From Antarcticimicrobium sediminis (GTDB lineage Bacteria > Pseudomonadota > Alphaproteobacteria > Rhodobacterales > Rhodobacteraceae): 64,000 nt of DNA. The stretch covers positions 398,939 to 462,938 of the forward strand of contig NZ_SMFP01000002.1 in assembly GCF_004348975.1 (NCBI RefSeq), read 5' to 3'. Shown here one piece after another: positions 41,890 to 51,213 of the stretch (positions are counted from its first letter, which is position 1; the number at the start of each line of letters is the position of its first letter). The position numbers and the translations under genes were made by a program. The notes below the pieces were generated by a model. It was not told the origin of the DNA, did not search any database, and saw only the letters and a list, made by a program, of their open reading frames with translations.

Positions 41890-43635
41890 ATGAACCTGTT
41901 TGCCGATATACGCGCGCTTGTCGTGACCAACCTGACCGAAATGATGCAGGCTGGCGTTCTGCCCGCCGGGCTGGTGCTGGACAATGTCACGGTCGAGCCG
42001 CCGCGCGACCCGGCCCATGGCGACATGGCGACCAACGCGGCGATGGTGCTGGCCAAACCGGCAAAGATGAAGCCGCGCGACATCGCCGAGGCGCTGGCGG
42101 CGCGTCTGATCGAGGATCCGCGCATCGCCACGGCCGAGGTGGCAGGCCCCGGTTTCCTGAACCTTCGGTTGGCGGGCGACGTCTGGCGCGGGGTGATTGG
42201 TGCCGTTCTGCAACAGGGCGAGGACTATGGCCGCTCCGACTTGGGGCAGGGGCGCAAGATCAACGTCGAATACGTCTCGGCCAACCCCACCGGACCGCTG
42301 CACGTGGGCCATACCCGGGGCGCGGTGTTCGGCGATGCGCTGGCCAGCCTGCTGGCCTATTCCGGCCATGAGGTGACGCGCGAATATTATATCAACGACG
42401 GCGGCGCGCAGGTCGATGTGCTCGCCCGCTCGGTCTATCTGCGTTATCTCGAAGCGCTGGGGGAGGCCGTGGAGTTTCCCGACGGCACCTATCCCGGTGA
42501 ATATCTGATCGAGGTCGGCGAGACGCTGGCGAAAGAGATCGGGGATCGCTATGTCGGCCAACCTGAATCGGTCTGGCTGCAAGAGCTGCGCGAATATTCC
42601 ACCGACAAGATGTTGGTGCTGATCCGCGACGATCTGGCCTCGCTTGGCGTCAAGATGGATGTGTTCTTCTCGGAAAAATCGCTGTACGGCACCGGCCGGA
42701 TCGAGGATGCGATTCAGCATCTGTGCGACAAGGGGCTGATCTATCGCGGTGTGTTGGAACCGCCCAAGGGCAAGCTGCCCGAGGATTGGGAACCGCGCGA
42801 ACAGACCCTGTTCAAATCGACCGATCACGGCGACGATGTCGACCGCCCGATCAAGAAATCGGACGGCAGCTGGACCTATTTCGCGCCCGATATCGCCTAT
42901 CACTATGACAAGGTGCTGCGCGGGTTCGACGAGCTGATCGATGTGTTCGGGGCCGATCACGGTGGCTATGTCAAACGCATGAAGGCGGCGGTTTCGGCCC
43001 TGTCCGAAGGGCGGGTGCCGCTGGACATCAAGCTGACGCAGCTGGTCAAGCTGTGGAAGAATGGCGAGCCCTTCAAGATGTCGAAACGGGCGGGGAATTT
43101 CGTCACCCTGCGCGACGTGGTCGAACAGGTGGGGCCGGATGTGACCCGCTTCGTGATGCTGACGCGCAAGAATGACGCGCCGCTGGATTTCGATTTCGAC
43201 AAGGTGCTGGAGCAAAGCCGGGAAAATCCGGTCTTTTACGTCCAATATGCCCATGCCCGTGTGATGAGCGTACTGCGCAAAGCCGCGGCCGCGGGCATTG
43301 CCGCCGATGATGCCACCCTCGGGGCCGCGGACCTGTCGTCTGTTGGCCATGAGGCCGAGCTGACGGTCGCCAGAAAGCTGGCCGAATGGCCGCGTCTGGT
43401 GGAAATCGCCGCCCGTTCGCATGAGCCGCATCGCATCGCCTTTTACCTCTATGAACTGTCTGGCGACTTCCACGCCTTGTGGAACCGGGGCAACGAGTTG
43501 CACGAGCTGCGCTTCCTGCAAGAGGGCGACACGGCCACAAGTCAGGCAAAAATGGCCATGGCGCGGGCTGTATCCGTTGTTATTTCTGCCGGTCTCGGTA
43601 TTCTTGGGGTAACGCCGGTGCAGGAGATGCGGTGA
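41890..43635 (+). CDS. argS: Arginyl-tRNA synthetase
   Basis: ArgS charges tRNA-Arg. The 581-residue class I synthetase has the N-terminal additional domain, the HIGH motif in [16 protein letters not shown], the KMSKS-type [15 protein letters not shown] and a C-terminal DALR-like anticodon domain. I chose the ATG at 41890 since it begins at [11 protein letters not shown], where family conservation starts. It heads the co-directional run argS-SPOR-nagZ-scpA-scpB. Confidence 0.96.
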   Translation: MNLFADIRALVVTNLTEMMQAGVLPAGLVLDNVTVEPPRDPAHGDMATNAAMVLAKPAKMKPRDIAEALAARLIEDPRIATAEVAGPGFLNLRLAGDVWRGVIGAVLQQGEDYGRSDLGQGRKINVEYVSANPTGPLHVGHTRGAVFGDALASLLAYSGHEVTREYYINDGGAQVDVLARSVYLRYLEALGEAVEFPDGTYPGEYLIEVGETLAKEIGDRYVGQPESVWLQELREYSTDKMLVLIRDDLASLGVKMDVFFSEKSLYGTGRIEDAIQHLCDKGLIYRGVLEPPKGKLPEDWEPREQTLFKSTDHGDDVDRPIKKSDGSWTYFAPDIAYHYDKVLRGFDELIDVFGADHGGYVKRMKAAVSALSEGRVPLDIKLTQLVKLWKNGEPFKMSKRAGNFVTLRDVVEQVGPDVTRFVMLTRKNDAPLDFDFDKVLEQSRENPVFYVQYAHARVMSVLRKAAAAGIAADDATLGAADLSSVGHEAELTVARKLAEWPRLVEIAARSHEPHRIAFYLYELSGDFHALWNRGNELHELRFLQEGDTATSQAKMAMARAVSVVISAGLGILGVTPVQEMR

Positions 43636-43725
43636 CAAAACCGCACGAACCGCTGGCCCGAGGCAGATAGCAAGAGACCCCGGCGCGTGGGAATTGACCC
43701 GCGCCAAAGGGGCAGTGAGGCGGAC

Positions 43726-44781
43726 ATGGCGGAAATCGAATACACCTATGGCGTGTATGGAAGTGAGCTTTATGCGGATGACGCGGCACCACAGCCGGAT
43801 GCGCCTGCAGCGAGCGTGCAGACTCAGGACCGCGACGCGGGAACGCTGGGCCGGACAGTAAATATTGCCGGCGCGCTGGCGTCGCTGGCGCTGGTGATCG
43901 GCGTCGGCGTCTGGGGATACAAGCTGATGATGCGCGATGTCAGCGGCGTGCCGGTGGTGCGGGCGCTGGCGGGACCGATGCGGGCGCTGCCCGATGAGCC
44001 CGGCGGCCAGCCGGCGGATCATCAGGGCTTGGCAGTCAACGCGGTTGCGGCTGGGGGCGCGGCGACGCCGCCGGCGGATCGGCTGGCGCTGGCCCCGCGT
44101 CCGGTGCGCTTGGCAGACGAGGATGTCCCGATGGGCGATCTGGGCGCGGTGGCGACCCGTGCCTCGCTCGACAGCGGTGCTATCGCCTCCTTTCGCGACG
44201 GGAATGTTGACGCTCTGGTCAAGGATTTGACCCGAGACGCGGCACCGCTGGAACAGCCGCTGGCGGACAAGATCGAGCAGCCCGAACCGTTGACGGGTTC
44301 CAGTGCGCAGGGGACGCAGGATCGCGCGAGCATGGAAGAGACAGAGATCGCGACAGAAACGGCTCAGCCTGCCGTGCTGGCAGGACCGGGGCTGCGCCGG
44401 TCGCTGCGCCCGCAGGTCCGTCCGGCACAGTTCGAGACCGCGTCGGCGATGAACGCGGATGTGCTCGCGGCGCTGAGCGCGGCGCAGGATGCGGTCGCCA
44501 GCGTCGATGTGGAGGCCGACAACGTGCCACAGGGCGCGCGTCTGGCCCAGCTTGGTGCCTTTGACTCCCCTGATCTGGCCCGCGCCGAATGGGAGCGGCT
44601 GAACACCCGGTTCGGCGATTATCTCGACGACAAGCAGCGGGTGATCCAGAAGGCCAGCAGCGGCGGGCGGGTTTTTTACCGGCTGCGGGCGATGGGCTTT
44701 GACGATCTGTCGGACGCGCGCCGGTTCTGCTCGGCGCTGGTGGCGGAGAACGCCGATTGCATTCCCGTGACCGTGAGATGA
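43726..44781 (+). CDS. SPOR-domain protein
   Basis: A 351-residue inner-membrane protein with one helix (SLALVIGVGVWGYKLM, residues about 51-66), a long disordered periplasmic region and a C-terminal SPOR domain (LAQLGAFDSPDLARAEWERL onward) that binds denuded septal peptidoglycan. The domain's final strand contains FYRLRAMGFDDLSDARRFCSALV. The ATG at 43726 gives the short N-terminal cytoplasmic tail normal for the family. The stop overlaps the nagZ start by four bases. Confidence 0.9.
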   Translation: MAEIEYTYGVYGSELYADDAAPQPDAPAASVQTQDRDAGTLGRTVNIAGALASLALVIGVGVWGYKLMMRDVSGVPVVRALAGPMRALPDEPGGQPADHQGLAVNAVAAGGAATPPADRLALAPRPVRLADEDVPMGDLGAVATRASLDSGAIASFRDGNVDALVKDLTRDAAPLEQPLADKIEQPEPLTGSSAQGTQDRASMEETEIATETAQPAVLAGPGLRRSLRPQVRPAQFETASAMNADVLAALSAAQDAVASVDVEADNVPQGARLAQLGAFDSPDLARAEWERLNTRFGDYLDDKQRVIQKASSGGRVFYRLRAMGFDDLSDARRFCSALVAENADCIPVTVR

Positions 44782-45785
44782 CCTTTGGCGCCACGATCAT
44801 GGACGCGGACGCGCTGCGGCTGACCCCGCAGGAGCGGGCATTTTTCCGCGCAGTAAACCCGTTCGGCTTCATCCTGTTCGCCCGCAATATCGAGAGTGCG
44901 GATCAAATTCGCGCGCTTTGCGGGGACATGCGCGAAGCGGTCGGGCGCGACTGTCCGATCCTGATCGATCAGGAGGGCGGGCGTGTGCAGCGTCTGCGTG
45001 CCCCGCTGGCTCGAGAGTGGGCGGCGCCGCTGGATCATGTCACGCGCGCGGGCGAGGGGGCCGAGCGGGCGATGTATCTGCGCTATCGCCTGATCGCGGA
45101 TGAGCTGCGCCAGCTTGGCATCGACACCAACTGCGCACCGATGGTCGATCTGGCGTTTGACACCACCCATCCGTTTCTGCGCAACCGTTGCTATGGATCC
45201 GAACCCGACACGGTAAGCCGATTGGGCTGCGCTGTGGCCCAGGGGCTGTTGGACGGCGGCGTGCTGCCGGTTCTGAAACATATCCCCGGCCATGGCCGCG
45301 CCACCCAGGACAGCCATTTTGACCTGCCGCATGTGACGCTGGATGCCGAAGCCTTGGATGATACCGATTTCGCCGCCTTCCGCGCGCTGAATGATCTGCC
45401 GATGGGGATGACCGCGCATCTGGTCTATGACGCGATCGACGATCAACCTGCGACCCTGTCTGCCCCGATGATGACGCTGATCCGCGAGCAGATCGGCTTC
45501 GACGGGCTGATCATGACCGACGACATTTCGATGAAGGCGCTCAAGGGCGATCTGGGCGATCTCAGTCGCGCGGCGCTGGCAGCGGGCTGTGATGTGGTGC
45601 TGCATTGCAACGGCACATTGGCCGAGCGGATTGCCGTTGCCGAGGCCTCGGGAGAGATGGGCGCGCTTGCCCAGGCCCGTGCCGAGGCAGCGCTGGCGGC
45701 GCGTCACGCACCCGGGGCGCTTGACATTCGCGTCGCCGAAGAAGAACTTTCTGCCCTTATGGGCGGACAGGTCTATGGCGGATAG
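44778..45785 (+). CDS. nagZ: Beta-N-acetylhexosaminidase
   Basis: NagZ removes N-acetylglucosamine from muropeptides in the cytoplasm during peptidoglycan recycling. The 335-residue GH3 enzyme has LIDQEGGRVQRL, LKHIPGHGRATQDSHFDLP with the loop Asp-His pair and the nucleophile Asp in LIMTDDISM. The start overlaps the SPOR stop (ATGA) and its end overlaps scpA by 11 bases. anmK, another recycling enzyme, is in this window. Confidence 0.93.
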   Translation: MTFGATIMDADALRLTPQERAFFRAVNPFGFILFARNIESADQIRALCGDMREAVGRDCPILIDQEGGRVQRLRAPLAREWAAPLDHVTRAGEGAERAMYLRYRLIADELRQLGIDTNCAPMVDLAFDTTHPFLRNRCYGSEPDTVSRLGCAVAQGLLDGGVLPVLKHIPGHGRATQDSHFDLPHVTLDAEALDDTDFAAFRALNDLPMGMTAHLVYDAIDDQPATLSAPMMTLIREQIGFDGLIMTDDISMKALKGDLGDLSRAALAAGCDVVLHCNGTLAERIAVAEASGEMGALAQARAEAALAARHAPGALDIRVAEEELSALMGGQVYGG

Positions 45786-46569
45786 AGATCTTTTTGAAGA
45801 AGATACGCTTTCGGTCACCGAACGGCTGGCCGCCGAGGCGCTGATCGTTGACGTCGACGGGTTTGAAGGCCCGCTTGACGTGTTGCTGATGCTGTCGCGC
45901 ACGCAAAAGGTCGATCTGCGCACGATCAGCGTGCTGCAACTGGCGCGCCAATACCTGATCTTTGTCGAAAAGGCCAAGACCCTGCGGATCGAGCTGGCCG
46001 CCGATTATCTGGTGATGGCGGCGTGGCTGGCGTTTCTGAAATCACGGTTGCTGCTGCCGCCCGACCCCTCGGAAGAGGGCCCCTCGGGCGAGGAATTGGC
46101 GGCACATCTGGCGTTCCAGCTGGAGCGGTTGCAGGCGATGCGCGACGTCGCCGCACGGCTGATGGGCCGCGACCAGCTGGGGCGCGATTTCTTTGCCCGT
46201 GGCCAGCGCGAGGACATGATGCGCATCCGCACGGTGACCTATACCGCGACGCTGTTGGATCTGATGCAGGGCTATGCCCGGATCCGTACGCGGGACGAAT
46301 TCCGCCCCTTCGTGATGGATCGCAACAATATCTTTACGATGGAACAGGCGTTAGAGCGGATGCGCCCGCTGATCGGATTTGCCGGGGCCTGGACCGATTT
46401 GACCAGCTATTTGCCCGAGGGCTGGGAAGAGGATCCGGCGCGCCGCCGCTCGGCCACGGCGGCAACCTTTGCCGCCTCGCTGGAACTGGTGAAAGAGGGG
46501 CATATGGAGATCCGGCAAAGCGAGTTGTTCGCTCCGATCCAGTTGCGAAAAAGGGATGGCAGACCGTGA
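45775..46569 (+). CDS. scpA: Segregation and condensation protein A
   Basis: ScpA is the kleisin subunit of the SMC-ScpAB condensin and bridges the SMC heads. The 264-residue protein has DGFEGPLDVLLMLSRTQKVDL at the N-terminus, the helical YLVMAAWLAFLKSRLLLP stretch and a C-terminal winged helix. Its start overlaps nagZ and its end overlaps scpB (GTGA), so the block is tightly coupled. Confidence 0.93.
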   Translation: MADRDLFEEDTLSVTERLAAEALIVDVDGFEGPLDVLLMLSRTQKVDLRTISVLQLARQYLIFVEKAKTLRIELAADYLVMAAWLAFLKSRLLLPPDPSEEGPSGEELAAHLAFQLERLQAMRDVAARLMGRDQLGRDFFARGQREDMMRIRTVTYTATLLDLMQGYARIRTRDEFRPFVMDRNNIFTMEQALERMRPLIGFAGAWTDLTSYLPEGWEEDPARRRSATAATFAASLELVKEGHMEIRQSELFAPIQLRKRDGRP

Positions 46570-47234
46570 GCGAGTCGCACCAGCACGACGACACCAGCGA
46601 GAGCGAAACCCTGTTTGATGCCCCGCCCATGGGCGAGCAGGAGCGCATGGTCGAGGCGGTGCTATTCGCCAGCGTCGAACCCGTAAGCGTGCGCGATCTG
46701 GAGGTGCGGATGCCGCATGGCTGCGATGCCGCCGAAGCGCTGGCGCATCTGCGCAAGCGCTATGAGGGGCGCGGTGTGCGCGTGGTGCGGGTGGGGGATG
46801 CTTGGGCATTCCGCACCGCCCCGGATCTGGGCTATCTGATGCAGAAAGAAACCGTCGAGATGCGCAAATTGTCGCGCGCTGCGGTCGAGACGCTTGCGAT
46901 CATCGCCTATCACCAACCCTGCACCCGCGCCGAGATCGAAGAGATTCGCGGCGTTTCGGTCAGCAGGGGCACCATTGATCAGCTGTTGGAGATGGAATGG
47001 ATCCGGTTCGGGCGGCGCAAGATGACGCCGGGTCGGCCCGTGACCTTTGTGGTGACGCCGGAATTTCTGGATCATTTCGGTCTCGAAACCGCCCGCGATC
47101 TGCCCGGCCTCAAAGAGCTGCGCGCAGCAGGTCTGTTGGAAAACCGTCCACCGCCGGGGCCGCTGGGCCCACGCGAGGAGGACGAGGACGACGACGAGGT
47201 GATCGAAGGCCAGTCCGAGCTTTTCGAAGATTGA
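46566..47234 (+). CDS. scpB: Segregation and condensation protein B
   Basis: ScpB binds ScpA and stabilises the SMC complex. The 222-residue protein has two winged-helix domains: AVLFASVEPVSVRDLEVRMP at the start and VETLAIIAYHQPCTRAEIEEIRGVSVSRGTIDQLLE in the centre. The GTG at 46566 overlaps the scpA stop. The acidic tail ends in EDEDDDEVIEGQSELFED. The frame is open further upstream inside scpA, but this start fits the overlap. Confidence 0.92.
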   Translation: MSESHQHDDTSESETLFDAPPMGEQERMVEAVLFASVEPVSVRDLEVRMPHGCDAAEALAHLRKRYEGRGVRVVRVGDAWAFRTAPDLGYLMQKETVEMRKLSRAAVETLAIIAYHQPCTRAEIEEIRGVSVSRGTIDQLLEMEWIRFGRRKMTPGRPVTFVVTPEFLDHFGLETARDLPGLKELRAAGLLENRPPPGPLGPREEDEDDDEVIEGQSELFED

Positions 47235-47303
47235 CCCGGTAAATGCCCTGAAATTGGCCTAATCCGCCCCTAAATAACGAGGGAGAAGCAAGGGGATGCG
47301 GAA

Positions 47304-47723
47304 ATGAACTTTAATCAGATCGTCAATATGATCCTGCGTCTGGTGATGCGGCGCGTGCTTCACACTGGGGTCAATGCGGGGATCAACGCCGCCACGAATC
47401 TGGGTAAGCGGCGCAAAAGGCGTGCGCCGGTTGCTGCCCCGGCACCTGAGGCCGTTCATCGGCAGCCCCAGCCTCAACCCCAGCAGGTTCCGCCGCCGGC
47501 CCCGCCGCAGCGGCAAGCGCAGATGCCAGCACAGAAGCAAGCCCAGCCGGAACCGCAGGTACAAGCCCAGCCGCAGATGCAGCCACAGGTACGCCCCGCG
47601 TATCAGCAACCGCCAGCCGCACCGGAGCCGCAGAACGCGATGACGCCGGAAGAGCGGCAGCGCAGACGCGAGATGCGCCACGCAAGACGCGCCGCGCAGG
47701 CCGCAATGCGTAACGCGCGCTGA
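47304..47723 (+). CDS. Gln/Pro-rich small protein, unknown
   Basis: A 139-residue protein I do not recognise. Residues 1-40 look helical and basic (MNFNQIVNMILRLVMRRV...), possibly membrane-associated. Residues 48-112 are a Gln/Pro-rich low-complexity run with PQPQPQQVPPP-type repeats. The last 25 residues are strongly basic (TPEERQRRREMRHARRA). It follows scpB by 69 bases in the same direction. The basic ends and Q/P-rich middle suggest interaction with nucleic acid or membrane, but no domain is clear. Confidence 0.72.
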   Translation: MNFNQIVNMILRLVMRRVLHTGVNAGINAATNLGKRRKRRAPVAAPAPEAVHRQPQPQPQQVPPPAPPQRQAQMPAQKQAQPEPQVQAQPQMQPQVRPAYQQPPAAPEPQNAMTPEERQRRREMRHARRAAQAAMRNAR

Positions 47724-47749
47724 GGCGGTTCAGCGTGGTTCGGGGCGGC

Positions 47750-48826
47750 TCAGCCGGCCCGGAAATGCTTGGAGAGTTTGAGCCCCTGGCCCTGATAGTT
47801 CGAGGCGATCCCGGCCCCATACAGGCGGTCGGGCAGGGCGGTCATGCGCTCATAGACCAGCCGCCCCACCACTTGGCCATGCTCCAGAACAAAGGGGGCC
47901 TCGTGGCAGCGGACCTCCAGCACACCACGGGCCCCGGCACCGCCGGCGTTCGCATGGCCAAACCCGGGGTCGAAAAAGCCGGCGTAATGCACCCGGAATT
48001 CCCCAACCATGGCCAGATAGGGTGCCATCTCGGCGGCATAGGCGGGGGGGATATGCACCGCCTCGCGGCTGACAAGGATATAAAACGCGCCGGGGTCGAG
48101 GATGATCTGGCCGTCGCCGGTCCGGATCTCTTCCCAATACGCGGCCGGATCATAGGCATTGATGCGATCCAGGTCGATCACACCGGTATGCGGCTTGGCG
48201 CGATACCCGACCAGATCTGAACCCTTGGGGCGCAAATCAACCGAGAACCCCAGCCCCTGTTCGATCACCGCCTCGCCGTCCACCAGTGGGCTTTCGGCAT
48301 GAAGCGTCCTGAGGTCCGCATCGCTCAGCACCGCCTGACCGCGCCGGAACCGAATCTGGTTCAGCCGCATGCCGGGGCGCACCAGAACGGAAAAGCTGCG
48401 CGGGCAGATTTCGGCGTACAGCGGGCCGCAATAGCCCGGCGCGATACGGTCGAATTCGGTGCCGCCATCGGTGATGGTCCGGGTCAGAAGGTCGAGCCGC
48501 CCGGTCGAGCTTTTGGCGTTGGCGACGGCGGTCATATCGGCAGGCAGGGCCAGCGTTTCTTCCAGCGGCACCAGATAGACACAGCCCTTTTCCAGCACCG
48601 CGCCATCGCTCAGGTCAATGCGATGCATCTCGAACTCTTCGAGACGCTCGGCGACCGTGCGGCCATGACCGGAGAGGAAGGAGGCGCGGATACGATAGGC
48701 TGTTTTGCCCAGCCGCAGATCAAGGCTGGCGGGCTGCACCTGTTCGTCCAGCACCGGCGTTTCGGCGCGGATCGCGGTCTCGGCGATCATCGCCCGGATC
48801 TGATGGTCGGGACAAACGCCGGTCAT
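47750..48826 (-). CDS. dcd: Long (tandem-type) dCTP deaminase
   Basis: A 358-residue protein of the dUTPase/Dcd fold, about twice the length of the usual Dcd. The N-terminal half has VQPASLDLRLGKTAYRIRA and KSSTGRLDLLTRTI. The second half has a Dcd-like VISTYD-type barrel with DPGFGHANAGGAGARGVLEV and the terminal NYQGQGLKLSKHFRAG. This long alphaproteobacterial form is thought to deaminate dCTP for dTTP synthesis. It converges on the Q/P-rich gene with a 26-base gap. Confidence 0.88.
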   Translation of the reverse strand: MTGVCPDHQIRAMIAETAIRAETPVLDEQVQPASLDLRLGKTAYRIRASFLSGHGRTVAERLEEFEMHRIDLSDGAVLEKGCVYLVPLEETLALPADMTAVANAKSSTGRLDLLTRTITDGGTEFDRIAPGYCGPLYAEICPRSFSVLVRPGMRLNQIRFRRGQAVLSDADLRTLHAESPLVDGEAVIEQGLGFSVDLRPKGSDLVGYRAKPHTGVIDLDRINAYDPAAYWEEIRTGDGQIILDPGAFYILVSREAVHIPPAYAAEMAPYLAMVGEFRVHYAGFFDPGFGHANAGGAGARGVLEVRCHEAPFVLEHGQVVGRLVYERMTALPDRLYGAGIASNYQGQGLKLSKHFRAG

Positions 48827-48884
48827 GTCAGTCCCCCGCCGCGTGGGGTGTCGCGGCCTGTTTTCTTCATATGTCGGCGTAAAT

Positions 48885-48961
48885 TGGTCGGGCTAGCAGG
48901 ACTCGAACCTGCGACCTTCCGTCCCCCAGACGGACGCGCTACCAGACTGCGCCATAGCCCG
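48885..48961 (-). tRNA. tRNA-Pro, anticodon GGG
   Basis: On the minus strand the 77-base gene folds as a full cloverleaf: acceptor CGGGCTA with TAGCCCG, D-stem GCGC/GCGC, anticodon stem TCCGT/ACGGA around the loop CTGGGGG (anticodon GGG), and the T-arm GCAGG-TTCGAGT-CCTGC. The 3' ACCA is encoded. It lies between the dcd and merR genes. Confidence 0.97.
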
Positions 48962-49022
48962 ACATGGGGGTCTAAATACTTGATTTGAGGCCGGGGGCAA
49001 GAGGGAATCATCGAAAAAATTA

Positions 49023-49823
49023 TCAGCCTCGACCGGCATTTGCATTGCGGTCGTACCAAGCCCGCAATGCCCGGGTCAGCGGTGCGATTTCGTCCGCCTG
49101 ACGGGGGCTCAGCACCGCCAGCCCAGCCAGATGACCGAGGGGGCCGGGGGTATAGGGCGGCTCGGTTTCGGGCAACTCGGCTTCGGGCGGTTCGCTTTTG
49201 GCGAGATCGCTTTTGGTCGGTTCTGTCTTGGGCATCCCGGGGTCGACTGGGGCAGAATCGCGCCCCTGTGCCGTCAGCCCGGATCGCGCCTCCGGTGCGG
49301 CGGTCGGTTTGTTCAGAAACGACGGCAGCCCCGAGGCGGTGGCTGCCGGGCTGGAAGGCGCGGGCGGCGGGGCAGGCGCGGGCGTGATCGGTGCGGCGGG
49401 CACCTGCGCGTCCGGCGTCACGGGTGTCTCAGACGCGCCGCGATCAACGATTTTCGGCACGGGTGCGGGTATGGCCGTCTCTGGTGGGGTCTTGGCCTTG
49501 AAGGCCAGAACGGTGCCACCCGCAGGGCTGGCGTCGATCGCCTCGCCATCCAACGGGGGCGACAGGCCGATCACATGCACAACCCCTTGTTCGCGCAAGA
49601 TTTTCTGAACGCCTTTGATGGTCATGCCGTCATCATGCAGCAGCGTCTTGATTCCGCCAAGCAGTCGCATGTCAGCGGGGCGGTAATAGCGTCTCCCACC
49701 GGCACGTTTTACGGGTTTGACCTGAGGAAATTTGCTTTCCCAGAATCGCAGCACATGCGCCTGCACATCAAGCCAGGTCGCGACTTCGCTGATGGTGCGA
49801 AAGGCGTCGGGCGATTTGGTCAT
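49023..49823 (-). CDS. MerR-family regulator with long disordered tail
   Basis: A 266-residue protein. The N-terminal DNA-binding region has [33 protein letters not shown] with GGRRYYRP and a second helix pair, typical of MerR. Residues about 85-235 are Pro/Ala-rich with no visible domain, and the last 30 residues ([23 protein letters not shown]) form a helix. The gene ends the rpmF-plsX-fabH-ihfA run, a common alphaproteobacterial order. The regulator's target and any effector are unknown. Confidence 0.88.
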   Translation of the reverse strand: MTKSPDAFRTISEVATWLDVQAHVLRFWESKFPQVKPVKRAGGRRYYRPADMRLLGGIKTLLHDDGMTIKGVQKILREQGVVHVIGLSPPLDGEAIDASPAGGTVLAFKAKTPPETAIPAPVPKIVDRGASETPVTPDAQVPAAPITPAPAPPPAPSSPAATASGLPSFLNKPTAAPEARSGLTAQGRDSAPVDPGMPKTEPTKSDLAKSEPPEAELPETEPPYTPGPLGHLAGLAVLSPRQADEIAPLTRALRAWYDRNANAGRG

Positions 49824-49838
49824 CTGTGCAAGGCCTGT

Positions 49839-50141
49839 CTACTTTCGATTTCCGACCGCGACCCGATCTTTCATCAGATGCGACGGGCGGAAGGTCAGCA
49901 CGCGGCGGGGCTGAATCGGAACCTCTTCGCCAGTTTTTGGATTACGCCCGATTCGGGCCGATTTATCGCGGACACTGAAGGTCCCGAAAGACGAGATCTT
50001 GACCTGCTCACCGCGCGCCAATGCGTCCGAGACATGCTCTAGCATGCTCTCGACCAACTGGGCGCTTTCATTGCGCGACAACCCGACTTCGCGAAACACT
50101 GCTTCGCTCAGATCCATCCGGGTAAGTGTTTTAGAACCCAT
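49839..50141 (-). CDS. ihfA: Integration host factor alpha subunit
   Basis: IHF-alpha binds and sharply bends DNA with IHF-beta and acts in recombination and transcription. The 100-residue protein has [46 protein letters not shown] with the beta-arm Pro, and [16 protein letters not shown]. The ATG at 50141 begins at the family start. A merR gene follows after 15 bases. Confidence 0.94.
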   Translation of the reverse strand: MGSKTLTRMDLSEAVFREVGLSRNESAQLVESMLEHVSDALARGEQVKISSFGTFSVRDKSARIGRNPKTGEEVPIQPRRVLTFRPSHLMKDRVAVGNRK

Positions 50142-50238
50142 GCCGTCCCCCATTATATTACCCGAGAATAGGGTCGAGGCAATTTCACTGTCAATATCAA
50201 TGAATTGCACGTGGTGGTTTAGGTGAAAATCCGCAGCG

Positions 50239-51213
50239 CTACCAGCGCAGGATAACCGCACCCCAAGCCAGCCCGCCGCCGATCGCCTCGGTCACCAGCA
50301 AATCGCCGGGTTTGATCTGGCCGCGCGCCTTGCCCACCGACAGCGCCAGCGGGATCGAGGCGGCCGAGGTATTGCCGTGGTCCTGTACGGTGACCACCAC
50401 CTTGTCCATGCTCAGCCCCATCTTCTTGGCGGTGCCCTGAATGATGCGGATATTGGCCTGATGCGGTACGATCCAGTCGATGTCATCGTGGCCAAGTCCG
50501 GCCTTGCTCAGCGCCGCATCAGCCGTAGAGGCGAGCTTTTCAACCGCCTGCCGGAACAGTGGGTTGCCCTGCATGCGCAGTTTTCCCGCAGAGCCGGTGG
50601 TCGAAACCCCGCCATCGACATAAAGCATGTCGCGATAGCTGCCGTCGGAATTGAGATCGGCGGACAGGATGCCGCGATCGTCAGAGGTGCCCTTGCCCTC
50701 CTGCGCCTCAAGCACCAGCGCGCCGGCCCCGTCGCCGAACAGCACGCAGGTGGCACGGTCCGTCATGTCGAGGATTCGGCTGAAGGTCTCGGCCCCGATC
50801 ACCATCACCCGCTTGGCTTGTCCGGCCAGAATCAACGCGTTGGCGGTCGACAGCGCATAGATGAAGCCGGCGCAAACCGCCTGCACGTCAAAGGCAAACC
50901 CTTTGGTCATGCCGAGCCGGGATTGCACCATGGTCGCGACAGAGGGAAAGGTCAGGTCGGGGGTCGATGTGGCCAGGATGATGGCGTCTATATCAGACGC
51001 GACCAGCCCCGCATCGGCAAGCGCGGCCTGCGCTGCATAGGTGGCCAGATCCGATGTTGTTTCGTCTTCGGCGGCAAAATGGCGCCGCTCGATGCCGGAC
51101 CGGGTGCGAATCCATTCATCCGAGGTCTCCAGCGTCGCTTCAAACTCTGCGTTTGGCACTACCCGCTTGGGCAGGTAATGGCCGACACCGGTGACCACTG
51201 AACGTTTCGTCAT
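50239..51213 (-). CDS. fabH: 3-oxoacyl-[ACP] synthase III
   Basis: FabH condenses acetyl-CoA with malonyl-ACP to start fatty acid synthesis. The 324-residue thiolase-fold enzyme has the nucleophile in [12 protein letters not shown], the His in [10 protein letters not shown] and the Asn in [14 protein letters not shown]. The start overlaps plsX by four bases. Confidence 0.95.
   Translation of the reverse strand: MTKRSVVTGVGHYLPKRVVPNAEFEATLETSDEWIRTRSGIERRHFAAEDETTSDLATYAAQAALADAGLVASDIDAIILATSTPDLTFPSVATMVQSRLGMTKGFAFDVQAVCAGFIYALSTANALILAGQAKRVMVIGAETFSRILDMTDRATCVLFGDGAGALVLEAQEGKGTSDDRGILSADLNSDGSYRDMLYVDGGVSTTGSAGKLRMQGNPLFRQAVEKLASTADAALSKAGLGHDDIDWIVPHQANIRIIQGTAKKMGLSMDKVVVTVQDHGNTSAASIPLALSVGKARGQIKPGDLLVTEAIGGGLAWGAVILRW

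Noticed and set aside
41413..44022. Antisense open frame of about 870 codons across dgt and argS
   Set aside because: It covers well-supported genes on the plus strand and has no recognisable domain.
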